Below the pieces are notes generated by a model. That model searched no databases and was not told the DNA's origin. It worked only from the letters and a program-made list of their open reading frames with translations. Shown here piece after piece: positions 15,512 through 25,391 of a DNA stretch of 64,000 nucleotides. The translations under genes were made by a program, and so were the position numbers. Numbering within the stretch: position 1 is the stretch's first letter; every line of letters starts with the position of its first letter. The stretch lies in contig CALXWY010000001.1 of NCBI GenBank assembly GCA_944392535.1, positions 310,001 to 374,000 on the forward strand. Direction: 5' to 3'. This DNA comes from an uncultured Alphaproteobacteria bacterium. GTDB lineage: Bacteria > Pseudomonadota > Alphaproteobacteria > Rs-D84.

Positions 15512-18364
15512 TTATACTTGGCAAACTGTGTTACTGTATTGTATTTCAATATTGCGGCAATCTGGTTGGTCACCGATGTCGGGGCATGCCGACGAACCCG
15601 CGCCAATTGATGTGATATTATTTGGATTTAATCCGGATTCTATCAGTACGTCACGCACAGCATCGGCGCGTTGTTGGGACAGGGGTGTATTAATCGCATC
15701 GTTACCTGTTTTGTCTGTATTTCCAATAACGCTGATGCAATAATTTGCATTTGTGCCGGACGTTTGTTTTACATCTGTGGCGAAATCTTTTATTATTTTT
15801 TCTGCATCGGTGGTCAAGCGACTTTCGTTCACAGCAAACAACTGTGGTGCCGGTATTTGCAGTCTGTCAATTGGTAACGTGGGATTTTTAACGCACTGTC
15901 CGGCCAGATTTATTATATGATTCGGACTGGGGCATGCACATGCCGTTATGTATTCTGGGTTATCTGGTGAATATTGCGGTATAAAACCATTGTCGCATGT
16001 ACATGAACAATCGGTTGTATCAAAGCGAATGTTTTCCGCCGTGATATCACATTCGTATTCTTGGCATGTTGCAATTGGCGCAATACACACGTCGTTATCC
16101 ATTTCTGTGGTTCCAGCAGGACATTGGCATGTGTTGTTTACAGAAATCTTGTCGCCTGGACATATGTCACATGTATTCGTATTTTTGTTATATGCAGATT
16201 TTGTGTCAGAACATACACAATTTGGATATGTTCCGGTTGCATTGGATGGACATTGTGCATCGGCGTCTTGGTCGGGCAAGATTGCAACCGCGTTTTCCAG
16301 TGATTTTAATGGTTCATACTTTGCGATGATGTCATCAGTTAAATTCTGGGGTGATTTTTTGTTTTCATTTATCGCAATATTGCCAATTATGCTGGCCAAT
16401 GTACCAACCCCAGCCGTTATTAAACCTGTTTGTAATTGTTCCGATGTCGCAGATTGTTGCGCCGCCCATGCCGCCGCCGCAGGTCCAGTCGGATCAGATA
16501 ACGCCGCCGCCAATGATACATACACACCATCACCGCGACCCAACGATACATTGTCGTATAACCCAGATGTCGCACTGTCTTGTATTATCTCGGATTCTAT
16601 GCCAGGACTTAATCCCAATGCTTCTTTACGTGTCTTTAAGTCTGATGCCAGTGTTATATATTCTGTATACAGTGGTAATAACTGGTTCCCCCCAGGTAAC
16701 GTTATGCCCGTTTCACCACCACTGATGTTACGACCAGAACCATAGTCACACCGGAATGTTGCCAGGTATGCCGTCATATCGCGTGTCGCATCATTTGATG
16801 CATTCTGTTGCGCCAACGCAGATGCTGTTTGCATTAACCCAATACCTGTCGCACCAATGCCGGCGGCCCCCAGTATCTTGTTCGCTGTTGATTGTTCTTT
16901 GTCACGCATCGCGTCCGCATTCGCCTGTAATTCCGAAATCTGGGCCAACGAATCTTCTTGCGAAAGAATAGGGGTTATGCATGATTTTTTATCCGGGCTG
17001 GGGCTGTATCCATCGGCACAGGTATCAATTATGCATACTTCGGTTCCAGTTGCGGTGTCCCATTCACGGTGTGCCGCAATGGCGTTTTCTGGCATTGGGT
17101 GACAGTCACCCGCAATTGGAACGCATTTACCGTCACTGACATCAAAACCGGCGTTGCATTCTGTGGCATGGCACACACCGTTTTTCAATTCGCCATTTGT
17201 GGCGTTTTCAATGGCGAAAATTTGTTCTGGGGTACATGAACCTTCGCTGGGGATGCATGCAGTATCGTTGTCATCAGGCAAGAATCCCTTGGCGCATCGT
17301 ACAATGCATAATAATTTACCGTTACGTAATTCGTATTTTCCGGAACGGGCGTTCGTTGGTAATGTCAGGCAATTATCCCCATCACCCAAACACTTGTTAT
17401 TTTGTTCATCCGCGATGTATGGCGATTTACACTTGGTCACACGGCATGAAATACCGCCGTTGGCATTTGTGCGGTATGTGCCGGATTCTGCATGTGGGAT
17501 TTTTGCAATATCGCTGTCGCTGCACGGGTCGCCCGGCTGGACAGACTGTACGACAACGGCATCCAGCATCATATCATCGTCCATGGTCAAAGTTATGGTT
17601 CCCACATCTGGTGACGATGATGATACAGATACAAACTGTTGATTATACCCCAGGCCACTGATTAATATTTCATCGGTTATACTTGTAACTTCCAGACTGA
17701 AATGTCCATTTGCATCAGTTGTTGCATAGTTTGCCAGTCCTGGGACAGATATATCGGCACCAACCACCGGACCAATGTTATCAACAACCGTACCGGTTAC
17801 AAACATTGTTGTCGCATTTGATTCCGGCGCAGACGTGGATTCAGACGGCGTTTGTGGAATGTCCATTAAATCAGCATGTAAATCTGTATCGGGGGGGGTG
17901 AATTCCATGTCTGGAACCTGGATATCATCGTATGAAACGTCAATGTCGTTTGATATTTCTGGGGCGTCTGGTGTTGTAACTGTTCTGGTGTTCCCGTTAC
18001 ATTCGGCATCAATCATTTCATTTATGAATTGTTCTTCGGCAATAAATTCCAATTGGCCATTTTGACATTGTTGCGGTTGGCATTGGCGTAATGTTTGTCC
18101 CGCCTGGCACGTGTATGGATATGACTGCATACCCAAAGTGCACATATCATCCAGATTTTGTGTCAGCGGTGTATCAAGTTGTTTGTTGAATTCTGAATTT
18201 GGATCATTTTTTATTTGATTATATATTTGTTGGTATCGTGGGTTGTTGGCCGGTGCGTCAAAAGCATATTTTTGCCGAACCCGAATGGCACAATCGTCAA
18301 TACTGGCCGCGAATGCGGGCAATGTAAACAATGCCACAAAAATTCCGGTCAATATCTTGTTCAT
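15512..18364 (-). CDS. OmpA-like, cysteine-rich outer-envelope protein
   Basis: 950 residues, last gene of a three-gene minus-strand operon (7 bp after its neighbour; AGAAAGG ribosome site). After the signal peptide comes a Cys/Gln region. A carboxypeptidase-regulatory-like beta-sandwich (about residues 190-260, with NYATTDANGHFSLEV) follows. Next is a run of Cys-rich EGF-like units (about 280-460), then a helical and beta module (about 465-683) shared almost identically with the gene at 55058. A second Cys-rich stretch precedes a C-terminal OmpA peptidoglycan-binding domain (about 830-945: VIGNTDKTGN, LSQQRADAVRDVL). The OmpA domain anchors the protein to the cell wall. The Cys-rich part probably faces outward or spans the periplasm. 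Confidence 0.85.
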   Translation of the reverse strand: MNKILTGIFVALFTLPAFAASIDDCAIRVRQKYAFDAPANNPRYQQIYNQIKNDPNSEFNKQLDTPLTQNLDDMCTLGMQSYPYTCQAGQTLRQCQPQQCQNGQLEFIAEEQFINEMIDAECNGNTRTVTTPDAPEISNDIDVSYDDIQVPDMEFTPPDTDLHADLMDIPQTPSESTSAPESNATTMFVTGTVVDNIGPVVGADISVPGLANYATTDANGHFSLEVTSITDEILISGLGYNQQFVSVSSSSPDVGTITLTMDDDMMLDAVVVQSVQPGDPCSDSDIAKIPHAESGTYRTNANGGISCRVTKCKSPYIADEQNNKCLGDGDNCLTLPTNARSGKYELRNGKLLCIVRCAKGFLPDDNDTACIPSEGSCTPEQIFAIENATNGELKNGVCHATECNAGFDVSDGKCVPIAGDCHPMPENAIAAHREWDTATGTEVCIIDTCADGYSPSPDKKSCITPILSQEDSLAQISELQANADAMRDKEQSTANKILGAAGIGATGIGLMQTASALAQQNASNDATRDMTAYLATFRCDYGSGRNISGGETGITLPGGNQLLPLYTEYITLASDLKTRKEALGLSPGIESEIIQDSATSGLYDNVSLGRGDGVYVSLAAALSDPTGPAAAAWAAQQSATSEQLQTGLITAGVGTLASIIGNIAINENKKSPQNLTDDIIAKYEPLKSLENAVAILPDQDADAQCPSNATGTYPNCVCSDTKSAYNKNTNTCDICPGDKISVNNTCQCPAGTTEMDNDVCIAPIATCQEYECDITAENIRFDTTDCSCTCDNGFIPQYSPDNPEYITACACPSPNHIINLAGQCVKNPTLPIDRLQIPAPQLFAVNESRLTTDAEKIIKDFATDVKQTSGTNANYCISVIGNTDKTGNDAINTPLSQQRADAVRDVLIESGLNPNNITSIGAGSSACPDIGDQPDCRNIEIQYSNTVCQV
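16314..16969 (-). repeat. 656-bp inverted repeat, copy 1 (inside the OmpA-like gene)
   Basis: Near-identical, in opposite orientation, to 55349-56004. It starts and ends inside coding sequence, is in frame in both genes, and encodes the same 218 or so residues. In the stretches I compared base by base only an isolated synonymous difference was seen (CAG against CAA). Confidence 0.9.
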
Positions 18365-18370
18365 GCCTTT

Positions 18371-19738
18371 CTATCTCTGTGCGACGCCACGCTGGGTGTT
18401 TGATTGGATATTTGATGTATCGTTGTCTGGCGCGCTGGATGGGGCGACCGCGTCGTTTGATGTTGTCGGTGGTAATTCGCCATAGTTTTGTTCGTATTCA
18501 TCCTGGGCATCTTTCAGGGCGGATTCTGCCTGGTGACGATCAACCGCACGGTCAATTGCCCCAGATGTTATCGCACCAACGCCAATCCCAAGACCAGAAC
18601 CCATAATCGCCGCCGTCGCAGATGTTTGTGCACTGGTTAACCGATACGCATTTTCCATAAATGTTGTAATATCAATGCCAAACCAATCAGGTGTGCAATC
18701 AAATGTTGAACCGGCATACGCCTTTTTAGATGCATATAATGTTCCATCTTCGCCCGCATAGAATTCAACCGTGTATACGCAATCCATTGTGCGTTCGTCC
18801 AATGTTGCCCCCAGTGCCATGCAAGTTTCGCGCATTTCGTCGCGTAATTCATATAAACGTTGTTCGTCACGTTGAACCTGGACTTCGGCATCTTGGCGTA
18901 AAATGGCAAAAACATTCATTGCACGGGCGGCCAGACCGCTGTCTTGCTGAATACAATTGTCAGCGATTGTTTTACATGCCGCAATTGCCGCATCGCCGTC
19001 TGATTTGCCCAGACATCCACCAAATGTTGTTCCGCACTGGGTCACAATACAATCATTATATGCGTTGCCACAGTCCAGTACGTCATTATATGACGCCAAG
19101 CGTGCATTCATATCACGGTCGGCCTTGATTTCGGTGGAAAATAATTTGTATTCTTCGCCAGTGCATTCGGCATCCATGCGGCACAAATCCATTTTGTTGC
19201 CCCATGCGGTATCAGTATCGCCACGACATTGTGTGAAATCTTCGCCACATTTTTCTTGCATGCAACGACGCAATGATACATCACATGCATTTTGCCCGGT
19301 GGCCAATGCGTTTTGCATATTCTGGGTCGCCGTGTTTGTGGCGTCGGCCGCATCCAGGGCGGCACGTTGACGTTGAATCATGTCGGCCAATGCCAATGCA
19401 GATGTGTCGGTTGTTGATGCCGATGTTGATGACGCGCCCAGTACAGAATCAAACTGGCTTGATTTATTTTCAATTATTTCTGTGGGTTCGGTTTCAGATA
19501 CTGGTTCGGCCGTTTCTGGTTCTGTGGCGTTTTCTGTTGTTTGTGTTGTCGTATTGGTAACCGGGGTACGAACACCCGATGCAACACGACCGGATACCGA
19601 CGGACGGGCCGTGGTTGTGCGTTGGGCAACGGTGGCGGCATCAGCGTATTGTATCATGCCGATTATTGTCGCCAGCGCAAATACAGCCCCCATTGGGTGC
19701 AGTATTTTATGGCAAAGATTTTCAAATGGTTGTTTCAT
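18371..19738 (-). CDS. Cysteine-rich secreted protein of the C-x6-C family
   Basis: 455 residues, middle gene of the operon. Signal peptide ending near QYADA, then an Arg/Thr/Val-rich low-complexity linker. Two compact family units follow, each C-x6-C-x4-CG-x2-F-x2-C (ACDVSLRRC...CGEDFTQC and VLDCGNAYNDC...CGTTFGGC, about residues 158-178 and 214-235). A long charged helix, a glycine-rich hydrophobic segment (AAIMGSGLGIGVGAITSGA, about 378-396) and an acidic, disordered tail come after. It overlaps neither neighbour but gaps are 9 and 6 bp, so translation is probably coupled. Function unknown; envelope role inferred. Confidence 0.8.
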   Translation of the reverse strand: MKQPFENLCHKILHPMGAVFALATIIGMIQYADAATVAQRTTTARPSVSGRVASGVRTPVTNTTTQTTENATEPETAEPVSETEPTEIIENKSSQFDSVLGASSTSASTTDTSALALADMIQRQRAALDAADATNTATQNMQNALATGQNACDVSLRRCMQEKCGEDFTQCRGDTDTAWGNKMDLCRMDAECTGEEYKLFSTEIKADRDMNARLASYNDVLDCGNAYNDCIVTQCGTTFGGCLGKSDGDAAIAACKTIADNCIQQDSGLAARAMNVFAILRQDAEVQVQRDEQRLYELRDEMRETCMALGATLDERTMDCVYTVEFYAGEDGTLYASKKAYAGSTFDCTPDWFGIDITTFMENAYRLTSAQTSATAAIMGSGLGIGVGAITSGAIDRAVDRHQAESALKDAQDEYEQNYGELPPTTSNDAVAPSSAPDNDTSNIQSNTQRGVAQR

Positions 19739-19747
19739 TTATGTTCT

Positions 19748-20614
19748 TTAATCCAATAATTCACATGCCGTGTCATAAAATTCACACAGTTGTGTTGCCG
19801 CCGTGCGTTCGGATTCATATCCGTCACCACAGTGGTTGGGCATATTTTGTGCGCACACGGTTTCAATACATATATTTTTTGCGTTGGCATCTTTGCATCC
19901 ATTTTGTGCCGATGCCAGGCGTTGTTCGCGTGCATTCTGGTACGCGGTAACAATGTTGTTTAACAATGTATCGGCGTTTTCAATGGCAAAGTCGCGGTCA
20001 GATGTTAAATCTGCGCGTATGTCGGCCAGATATTCATCACATCCCGCAGAAACAACCCCGCATTCAGAAAAGAATTTATTAAAATCTGAATCTGTTTCGC
20101 ATGCCGCCCAGTCTGGACCGCAACGATTCGCATTCACCATGCATGCACGAATATCGGTGGAACATGATGTCGCACTGGTGGTCTGGGCATTACGCGCCAG
20201 TGATGCCGCGTATTGTGCACTGACCCCCGCGGCACGACATGATTGTTCAATTAATTTATCGTATACATCAGATACGTCGTCCGCCGTGCAACCGTCAACC
20301 TTGGAAATACACTGGCGGGCCGCCCATATATAACGCTGGCCCGGGTCGGTTGGTGCGTCAGCCAGTTCGTCTTCGGTTAATGTGTATCGTGCAGACTGGC
20401 CCAAAGACAGACTGCGCATGCCGCCGGTTGTTGGCGGGGTGCCGGCACTGGATGTGCCACAATATTGACACCGTGCCGCCGGATTAGATGACACATTTAT
20501 TGCACATACAGAATCCAGGCAACGCGTTAAGTTCATCTGGGAACACGTGGCACCAAGCGCAAATGACGGGCACAATAACACCCCGACGAAAAAAAATGTA
20601 ATACGTGTGTTCAT
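19748..20614 (-). CDS. Cysteine-rich secreted protein, first gene of operon
   Basis: 288 residues, ATG after an AAGAGAGA-type ribosome site. Signal peptide (cleavage after ALG or GATC context), then an N-terminal Cys cluster (RCLDSVCAIN...RCQYCG). A family unit TSCSTDIRACMVNANRCGPD followed by WAAC lies about residues 146-169, and more Cys pairs occur to the end. It is the smallest clear member of the family in the window. It starts the operon that continues with the 455-residue protein and the OmpA-like protein, so the three are likely made together. A TATAAT box lies about 15 bp upstream of the ATG. Confidence 0.8.
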   Translation of the reverse strand: MNTRITFFFVGVLLCPSFALGATCSQMNLTRCLDSVCAINVSSNPAARCQYCGTSSAGTPPTTGGMRSLSLGQSARYTLTEDELADAPTDPGQRYIWAARQCISKVDGCTADDVSDVYDKLIEQSCRAAGVSAQYAASLARNAQTTSATSCSTDIRACMVNANRCGPDWAACETDSDFNKFFSECGVVSAGCDEYLADIRADLTSDRDFAIENADTLLNNIVTAYQNAREQRLASAQNGCKDANAKNICIETVCAQNMPNHCGDGYESERTAATQLCEFYDTACELLD

Positions 20615-20700
20615 TTCTCTCTTTACGCAAAATTATATCAAAAAACATTATAACTTGAAAGTAAAAATACATGGGTTAATATAAAAATTGAACTGTATAC

Positions 20701-20729
20701 TTGACAAAATAGTATAATTTGTCTATATT
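20701..20729 (+). promoter_or_regulatory. Consensus promoter for the 20762 gene
   Basis: TTGACA (20701-20706), 17 bp, TATATT (20724-20729), then AAGGAA before the ATG at 20762. It is divergent from the operon starting at 20614. Confidence 0.8.
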
Positions 20730-20761
20730 GCTAATACAAGCAAGTTAAAAAAGGAAATGAA

Positions 20762-21460
20762 ATGGCGAATGTTAAAAGAATTTTAGTCAGAACAAGTGCG
20801 GGGATTGCCGGTGCTGCGTTACTGGTGTTTGGTATCACGCAATGCAATGGCAAGCGCGATGAACGTGCGGCCAAAGAATCTGCGCTGCGCAGTGCAAATG
20901 AAACGCAAGAACAATATATCAAGGCAGTGCATACGTTACAAGATGCCGCCGTCGCAATTGACAGTTTGTTAAAAGATAATGGTGTCCAGGCGGATTCTAT
21001 TATTGTTCTGAATGATTCAATCCAAGTGTTAAACGATTCGTTGGATTTGACCCAGCGTCAATTGATTGATTGCAGAAATTCAAAAAAGAAACCAGTGCGC
21101 AGATCACAACCTGGCCAGAAACAGCCAAAACCACAACCGCGCGTTGTTGATACAGTTATGGCGCCGTCTGGGGTTAATAACGAAACAATAATTGAACTGC
21201 GTGACAGTGTGAAAAACGATGGTGATATTGTTGTCGCAAATGGCGATACACGTGGCAATAATAAAACGCAAATTACACTGGGCAATGGTGCTGAAAATAA
21301 TGGTACAATTGTCGTTAACAATGGTGGTAATGTCACAATATATGGTAAAAATGCCACTGAAAACACGGCGGATACGTTGAAAAACAAGGCACATGCAGAT
21401 ACACTGCGTGCAAAAGTTATATGTGTTTGGACAAAACGTGAACGTTCGTGGACGCGTTAA
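20762..21460 (+). CDS. Membrane-anchored coiled-coil protein with Asn/Gly strand repeats
   Basis: 232 residues. An N-terminal hydrophobic helix (about residues 12-27) is followed by Cys28 in the context FGITQC, which could be a lipobox (lipid-modified Cys), although Gln before the Cys is not ideal. A coiled coil (about 35-100, with DSI-x-VLNDS repeats) and a basic Pro/Gln linker follow. Then short repeats of the form N-x-G/D-x-I-V-V-x-N-G (about 150-195) suggest a small beta-solenoid. No family recognised. It has its own consensus promoter and terminator, so it is a single-gene unit. Confidence 0.7.
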   Translation: MANVKRILVRTSAGIAGAALLVFGITQCNGKRDERAAKESALRSANETQEQYIKAVHTLQDAAVAIDSLLKDNGVQADSIIVLNDSIQVLNDSLDLTQRQLIDCRNSKKKPVRRSQPGQKQPKPQPRVVDTVMAPSGVNNETIIELRDSVKNDGDIVVANGDTRGNNKTQITLGNGAENNGTIVVNNGGNVTIYGKNATENTADTLKNKAHADTLRAKVICVWTKRERSWTR

Positions 21461-21485
21461 TAAATAAGTGTAATGTGTAATAATT

Positions 21486-21516
21486 TGCCCCGGGGGTTGC
21501 CTGGGGCATTTTTTTT
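21486..21516 (+). terminator. Intrinsic terminator
   Basis: TGCCCC...GGGGCA hairpin followed by eight T, downstream of the gene ending at 21460. Confidence 0.85.
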
Positions 21517-21531
21517 GGTATGAATTTTTGC

Positions 21532-21561
21532 TAGACATATCTTTCATAAGTATGTTAAGAT
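21532..21561 (+). promoter_or_regulatory. Promoter for the 21587 autotransporter
   Basis: TAGACA (21532-21537), 18 bp, TAAGAT (21556-21561), with AGAGAGA before the ATG at 21587. Confidence 0.55.
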
Positions 21562-21586
21562 GTTTTTTGTACAGAGAGAATAGTTA

Positions 21587-24500
21587 ATGAAATATATCAG
21601 AATTTTTCTGTTTGCTTTGTTTTTTGCACCAATGGCGGCGTTTGCGGCAACGCCCAGTAATGAATTCATGGTTGCGGCACAGTTGCTGTCTGCGGCCAAG
21701 AATGCCGATATTCAACAGGTGCAAAATCTTATCAACAGTGGCGCAAATGTTAATTATGTGGACAGTACGGGATTGTCACTGGTGTGTACCGCGTTGATGA
21801 ATAATGATGTACGCGCAGCACAGATATTACAAATGTATGGTGCAGATGCATCACAGTGTGACCGGCAAATCAAACAATACGAATCGCGAAATGTGCCCGA
21901 GAGCAGCGGGGGACTGTTCAGCGGACTATCTTCCGCCCAGAGTATTTCATTAGCGGCGGCCGGGGCCGCCGTTGTCGTAGGTGGGCTGTTTTTATTAACA
22001 GACTGGCTGGACCCGGGAAATGAAAATAATAATGGTGGAATATCTGGCGGTGGTGACCGTCCTGGCCAGGGTGACGGCAGTGGTGGTAATGGTAATAAAA
22101 CAGAATGGCAGGTTGGGGCAATTCCATATGGCCCGGCAATGCCAGATGCCGAAGCAGAGACAAAAAATTATACTGCAAATTTGAATCTGTACAGCCCAGA
22201 TACAGAAGGAATTTTGCAAGATAATTTTGAACTGATGACAGATACTTACGGACAAAACTATTTGTTAATGATGCATGGTTATTCGCCTTTGGCGCGTGGT
22301 TATATGGGGCAAAGAACACTTAGATATACAGATAGAACACCTGTTCCAGGAAGCGTTTTGGGCGATTATTCTGTTGGTGGTTTAATAGTTGGTGGTGGAA
22401 TGCCTGTGACGGTTGCTTTAATTACAACAAACGGTATAAATGCTGCTAATAAACCAGCAGGCGAGGCCACAGCACAAGTGAATTCTTTGGATGATAAATT
22501 GCTTGCCTGGTCGATGATGAATGGTACCACCGTTGCGGATGCGCAGGTAAGTATGTTATCAAGCAAATATTATAATAATACGATACAATTAGGCACTACT
22601 ACTGATACCCAGGTAGATAATGCAACAACTTCAGAAGACGGAACTCTTGTTAATAATTTTGATTTGTCTGGTTTTGGTACGGCGGTAAATAATACATCGG
22701 CAACGGCATCGGATAATTTGTTGGCAAAAGTTATTGGTGGAAACGATTCGGGATATAGCAGTGCAGATTTTATGGGTTTTATGCCGAACGGACAGATGCT
22801 GATTTATAGAACAGGTGGCGGAAAAGGGCTTGTCGCGGTAAGCGGTCAATCTGCAACAGGTACTTATACTATGGCGGGCGAAAGCCTTGCAACTGGTGAT
22901 ACCATCAATCTTTTTGATAAAACTTTAACAATAACAAGAACAGGAAATACAATTGTGGCGTCTGATTCTGATTCTACGTATACGGGATATATTGGGGCGG
23001 ACGGTTTGTTGTATTTGCCAAATACGTCTGGTGGCAGCGTAAATCAGGCTTATCAGATGTCTGATAATAATTTAACATTGGTAAAACAAGAAAATACCAG
23101 TTTAGATTATTACAATTATAAGGCGTTGAAAGATGCGGCGGTTCGTTATTTGGCACAGGATTTAGCAGGTGGTCGTTCTACTCCTTTTATATTGGCAAAT
23201 GCTTCGGTGATATCACCATTACATAAAGCAGATTCTGCAACAATTGATGATGTTTTGTCATATGGGGAATCTAATATGCAATCTGGATTTAACCTTTTGG
23301 TTAATCAGTATTATGATGTTGATAAAGACGGAAGTGTGGCTTCTGATGCAACCAACTTTTTTACTGGTTTGGGGGCCACATATTTGCCGCTGGTTATTTT
23401 CTCTACTGGTGCTGCCGAGACAAACAGTTCTTATACTGGTAAGACATTGACGGCTTCTTTTGAAAATTCTGCACCGCTTGTTTTTGATAATCTGGAACAT
23501 CTTTTTATGTCTGTTGTTCCTGTTATTCAAAATGGTGATGGAACTGCTGGAAACAAAAGTGTAAGTGGGTATACGCCTGATAATAAGTATGTTATTTCAC
23601 AATGGCAGAATACAAATAATACGCCAAATACAACCGAAGATGATACTTATTATAAAGGGCGTGTATGTGGTATTGCTGGGACCGGGGCAAATGGAATAGA
23701 CCCGTGGTGTTTTGCCGCCGCTGGCGTGACAGATGAATTGGCGGTTGCGTCGGCCGCAGGGGCCGCAGGTTCATTAAAGTCCGCGTTTAGTTATATGAGC
23801 AGCGAGCAGTTATTTACGTTGATGGCGTTGACCGCCGATGGGGCATACTTGGGCACGGATACGTCGGGCAACCCGTTTTCAACAGAAGAAAGTTTGATTT
23901 CTTATTTACAAGGTATTTATCAAATGCCGAACGAATATGAATATCGCTGGAAAGAAGGTGGTGAAAACTATCTGGACGTATTTAAGGAAGTTTTTGGATA
24001 TGGTGTAATTAACCTGGAACGCGCAACAAAGCCGGGAACAAATATATATTTTTATAATGGTACAGATATTGTGTCGGATAATGGCAATGCGTATTGGCGT
24101 GCGGCAACAAACACCGTGTTTCGGCCGTCGTCGGTGTTTGGGGCGCGGGCCGCAACAATCAGTGCGCCATTCTTTGATGTTCTGGAAAGTTTTGATGGTT
24201 CAATGACTTTGCCACGCGTGTGGAAGAATGAATTCTCGTTGGCGGGGGCGTCAGAACGGGGGTTGTACATGGGTGACGTGTTGGGCGATTTCAAAACACG
24301 TGATTCAGATGCGCCGCGGGTTCAGTTCGGTAATTTTGGATTTTCTATGGCATTTTCTGAAAAGCCGTATGTTGATAATTTGAATGGATTGGACGAATTA
24401 ACTATGGATTATTCATTGGGTAATTGGAATTTTGCCGCCGGTTATCAACGGCACTTTACAGATGGTAATTCACGGTATAACGGAATGTCTAATCCGATTT

Positions 24501-25267
24501 TGGGATTGGCGTCAAATGTGGTTGCGTCTGATGTTGCGTATGGAATTGGACGCTGGTCGTTTGGGGCACGTGCGTATTCGGGGAATATTACAGATGAAAC
24601 AATGCTGGATAATGATCCGACCATTTCGTCACAGTATTTGCCGGCCCGTTTAGGGATGATGCATGGGGTGCAGTCGGATGTTGCATGGAATGGCGATAAG
24701 TTCGGATTTACAGCAGCGTTCGGTGTGGCGCATGAAACGAATACTCTGTTGGGGGCGTTGTCTGGTGGGTTGTTGAATATGGGTAATGGCGATACGTCAT
24801 ATATTGATACAGAATTACGTTGGGCGCCGATGGATAAACTGAATTTCACACTGCGTTCAACATTTGCGCGGACATCGTCGGATGCCAGTGGCGAATTTAT
24901 ATTGGGAATGTCTGATGTTGATTCACGGGCCTTTGCATTCGGAATGGATATTGGTAACTTTAAGTTCAGTGTATCGCAACCATTGGTTGTTACGAATGGA
25001 TATTTGATGTATCCGTATGCAGACTATGATATCACCGAAAGTGCCGATGGAAAATATGACTTGGCCATAACAAATACGCATGTTGAACATATGGATTTAA
25101 GTGCCCAGCATCGTGAAGTACGATTTGTTGGTGAATATCGTCATAACTTTGGCGAATTTACAGATGGGGCCGTTGGATTTATATATCGGGTTAATCCAAA
25201 TAATACAGATATGTTCGGAAACGAAGCGATACTGATGATGAAAATGACACATCGTTTGGGAATATAA
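21587..25267 (+). CDS. Autotransporter with ankyrin repeats and degenerate subtilase passenger
   Basis: 1226 residues. Signal peptide (AAFA), two ankyrin-like repeats (about residues 25-95), and a hydrophobic segment (about 122-144, then WLDPGN). A long passenger follows, then a C-terminal beta-barrel (about 930-1226) ending MTHRLGI. The passenger end (FSYMSSEQLFTLMALTAD...FGYGVINLERATKPG) matches the region after the catalytic Ser in S8 subtilase autotransporters. The GTS-x-A-x-P catalytic motif is not present; the corresponding place reads ASAAGAAGSLK. It therefore looks like a pseudoprotease or a much diverged enzyme. Codon use in about 22250-23690 is more AT-rich than either flank, suggesting passenger replacement. 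Confidence 0.75.
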   Translation: MKYIRIFLFALFFAPMAAFAATPSNEFMVAAQLLSAAKNADIQQVQNLINSGANVNYVDSTGLSLVCTALMNNDVRAAQILQMYGADASQCDRQIKQYESRNVPESSGGLFSGLSSAQSISLAAAGAAVVVGGLFLLTDWLDPGNENNNGGISGGGDRPGQGDGSGGNGNKTEWQVGAIPYGPAMPDAEAETKNYTANLNLYSPDTEGILQDNFELMTDTYGQNYLLMMHGYSPLARGYMGQRTLRYTDRTPVPGSVLGDYSVGGLIVGGGMPVTVALITTNGINAANKPAGEATAQVNSLDDKLLAWSMMNGTTVADAQVSMLSSKYYNNTIQLGTTTDTQVDNATTSEDGTLVNNFDLSGFGTAVNNTSATASDNLLAKVIGGNDSGYSSADFMGFMPNGQMLIYRTGGGKGLVAVSGQSATGTYTMAGESLATGDTINLFDKTLTITRTGNTIVASDSDSTYTGYIGADGLLYLPNTSGGSVNQAYQMSDNNLTLVKQENTSLDYYNYKALKDAAVRYLAQDLAGGRSTPFILANASVISPLHKADSATIDDVLSYGESNMQSGFNLLVNQYYDVDKDGSVASDATNFFTGLGATYLPLVIFSTGAAETNSSYTGKTLTASFENSAPLVFDNLEHLFMSVVPVIQNGDGTAGNKSVSGYTPDNKYVISQWQNTNNTPNTTEDDTYYKGRVCGIAGTGANGIDPWCFAAAGVTDELAVASAAGAAGSLKSAFSYMSSEQLFTLMALTADGAYLGTDTSGNPFSTEESLISYLQGIYQMPNEYEYRWKEGGENYLDVFKEVFGYGVINLERATKPGTNIYFYNGTDIVSDNGNAYWRAATNTVFRPSSVFGARAATISAPFFDVLESFDGSMTLPRVWKNEFSLAGASERGLYMGDVLGDFKTRDSDAPRVQFGNFGFSMAFSEKPYVDNLNGLDELTMDYSLGNWNFAAGYQRHFTDGNSRYNGMSNPILGLASNVVASDVAYGIGRWSFGARAYSGNITDETMLDNDPTISSQYLPARLGMMHGVQSDVAWNGDKFGFTAAFGVAHETNTLLGALSGGLLNMGNGDTSYIDTELRWAPMDKLNFTLRSTFARTSSDASGEFILGMSDVDSRAFAFGMDIGNFKFSVSQPLVVTNGYLMYPYADYDITESADGKYDLAITNTHVEHMDLSAQHREVRFVGEYRHNFGEFTDGAVGFIYRVNPNNTDMFGNEAILMMKMTHRLGI

Positions 25268-25286
25268 CAGATTTTGTCCGGCGGTA

Positions 25287-25313
25287 AGCATCCCAATATG
25301 GGGTGCTTTTTTT
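25287..25313 (+). terminator. Intrinsic terminator
   Basis: AGCATCCC-aatat-GGGGTGCT hairpin followed by seven T. Confidence 0.85.
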
Positions 25314-25391
25314 GATTTTATTCATGACAATATTACTTGATAAAAAATATTTTTATCATATTATAATTTGGCTTGAAAAAAGGTGGTCATA

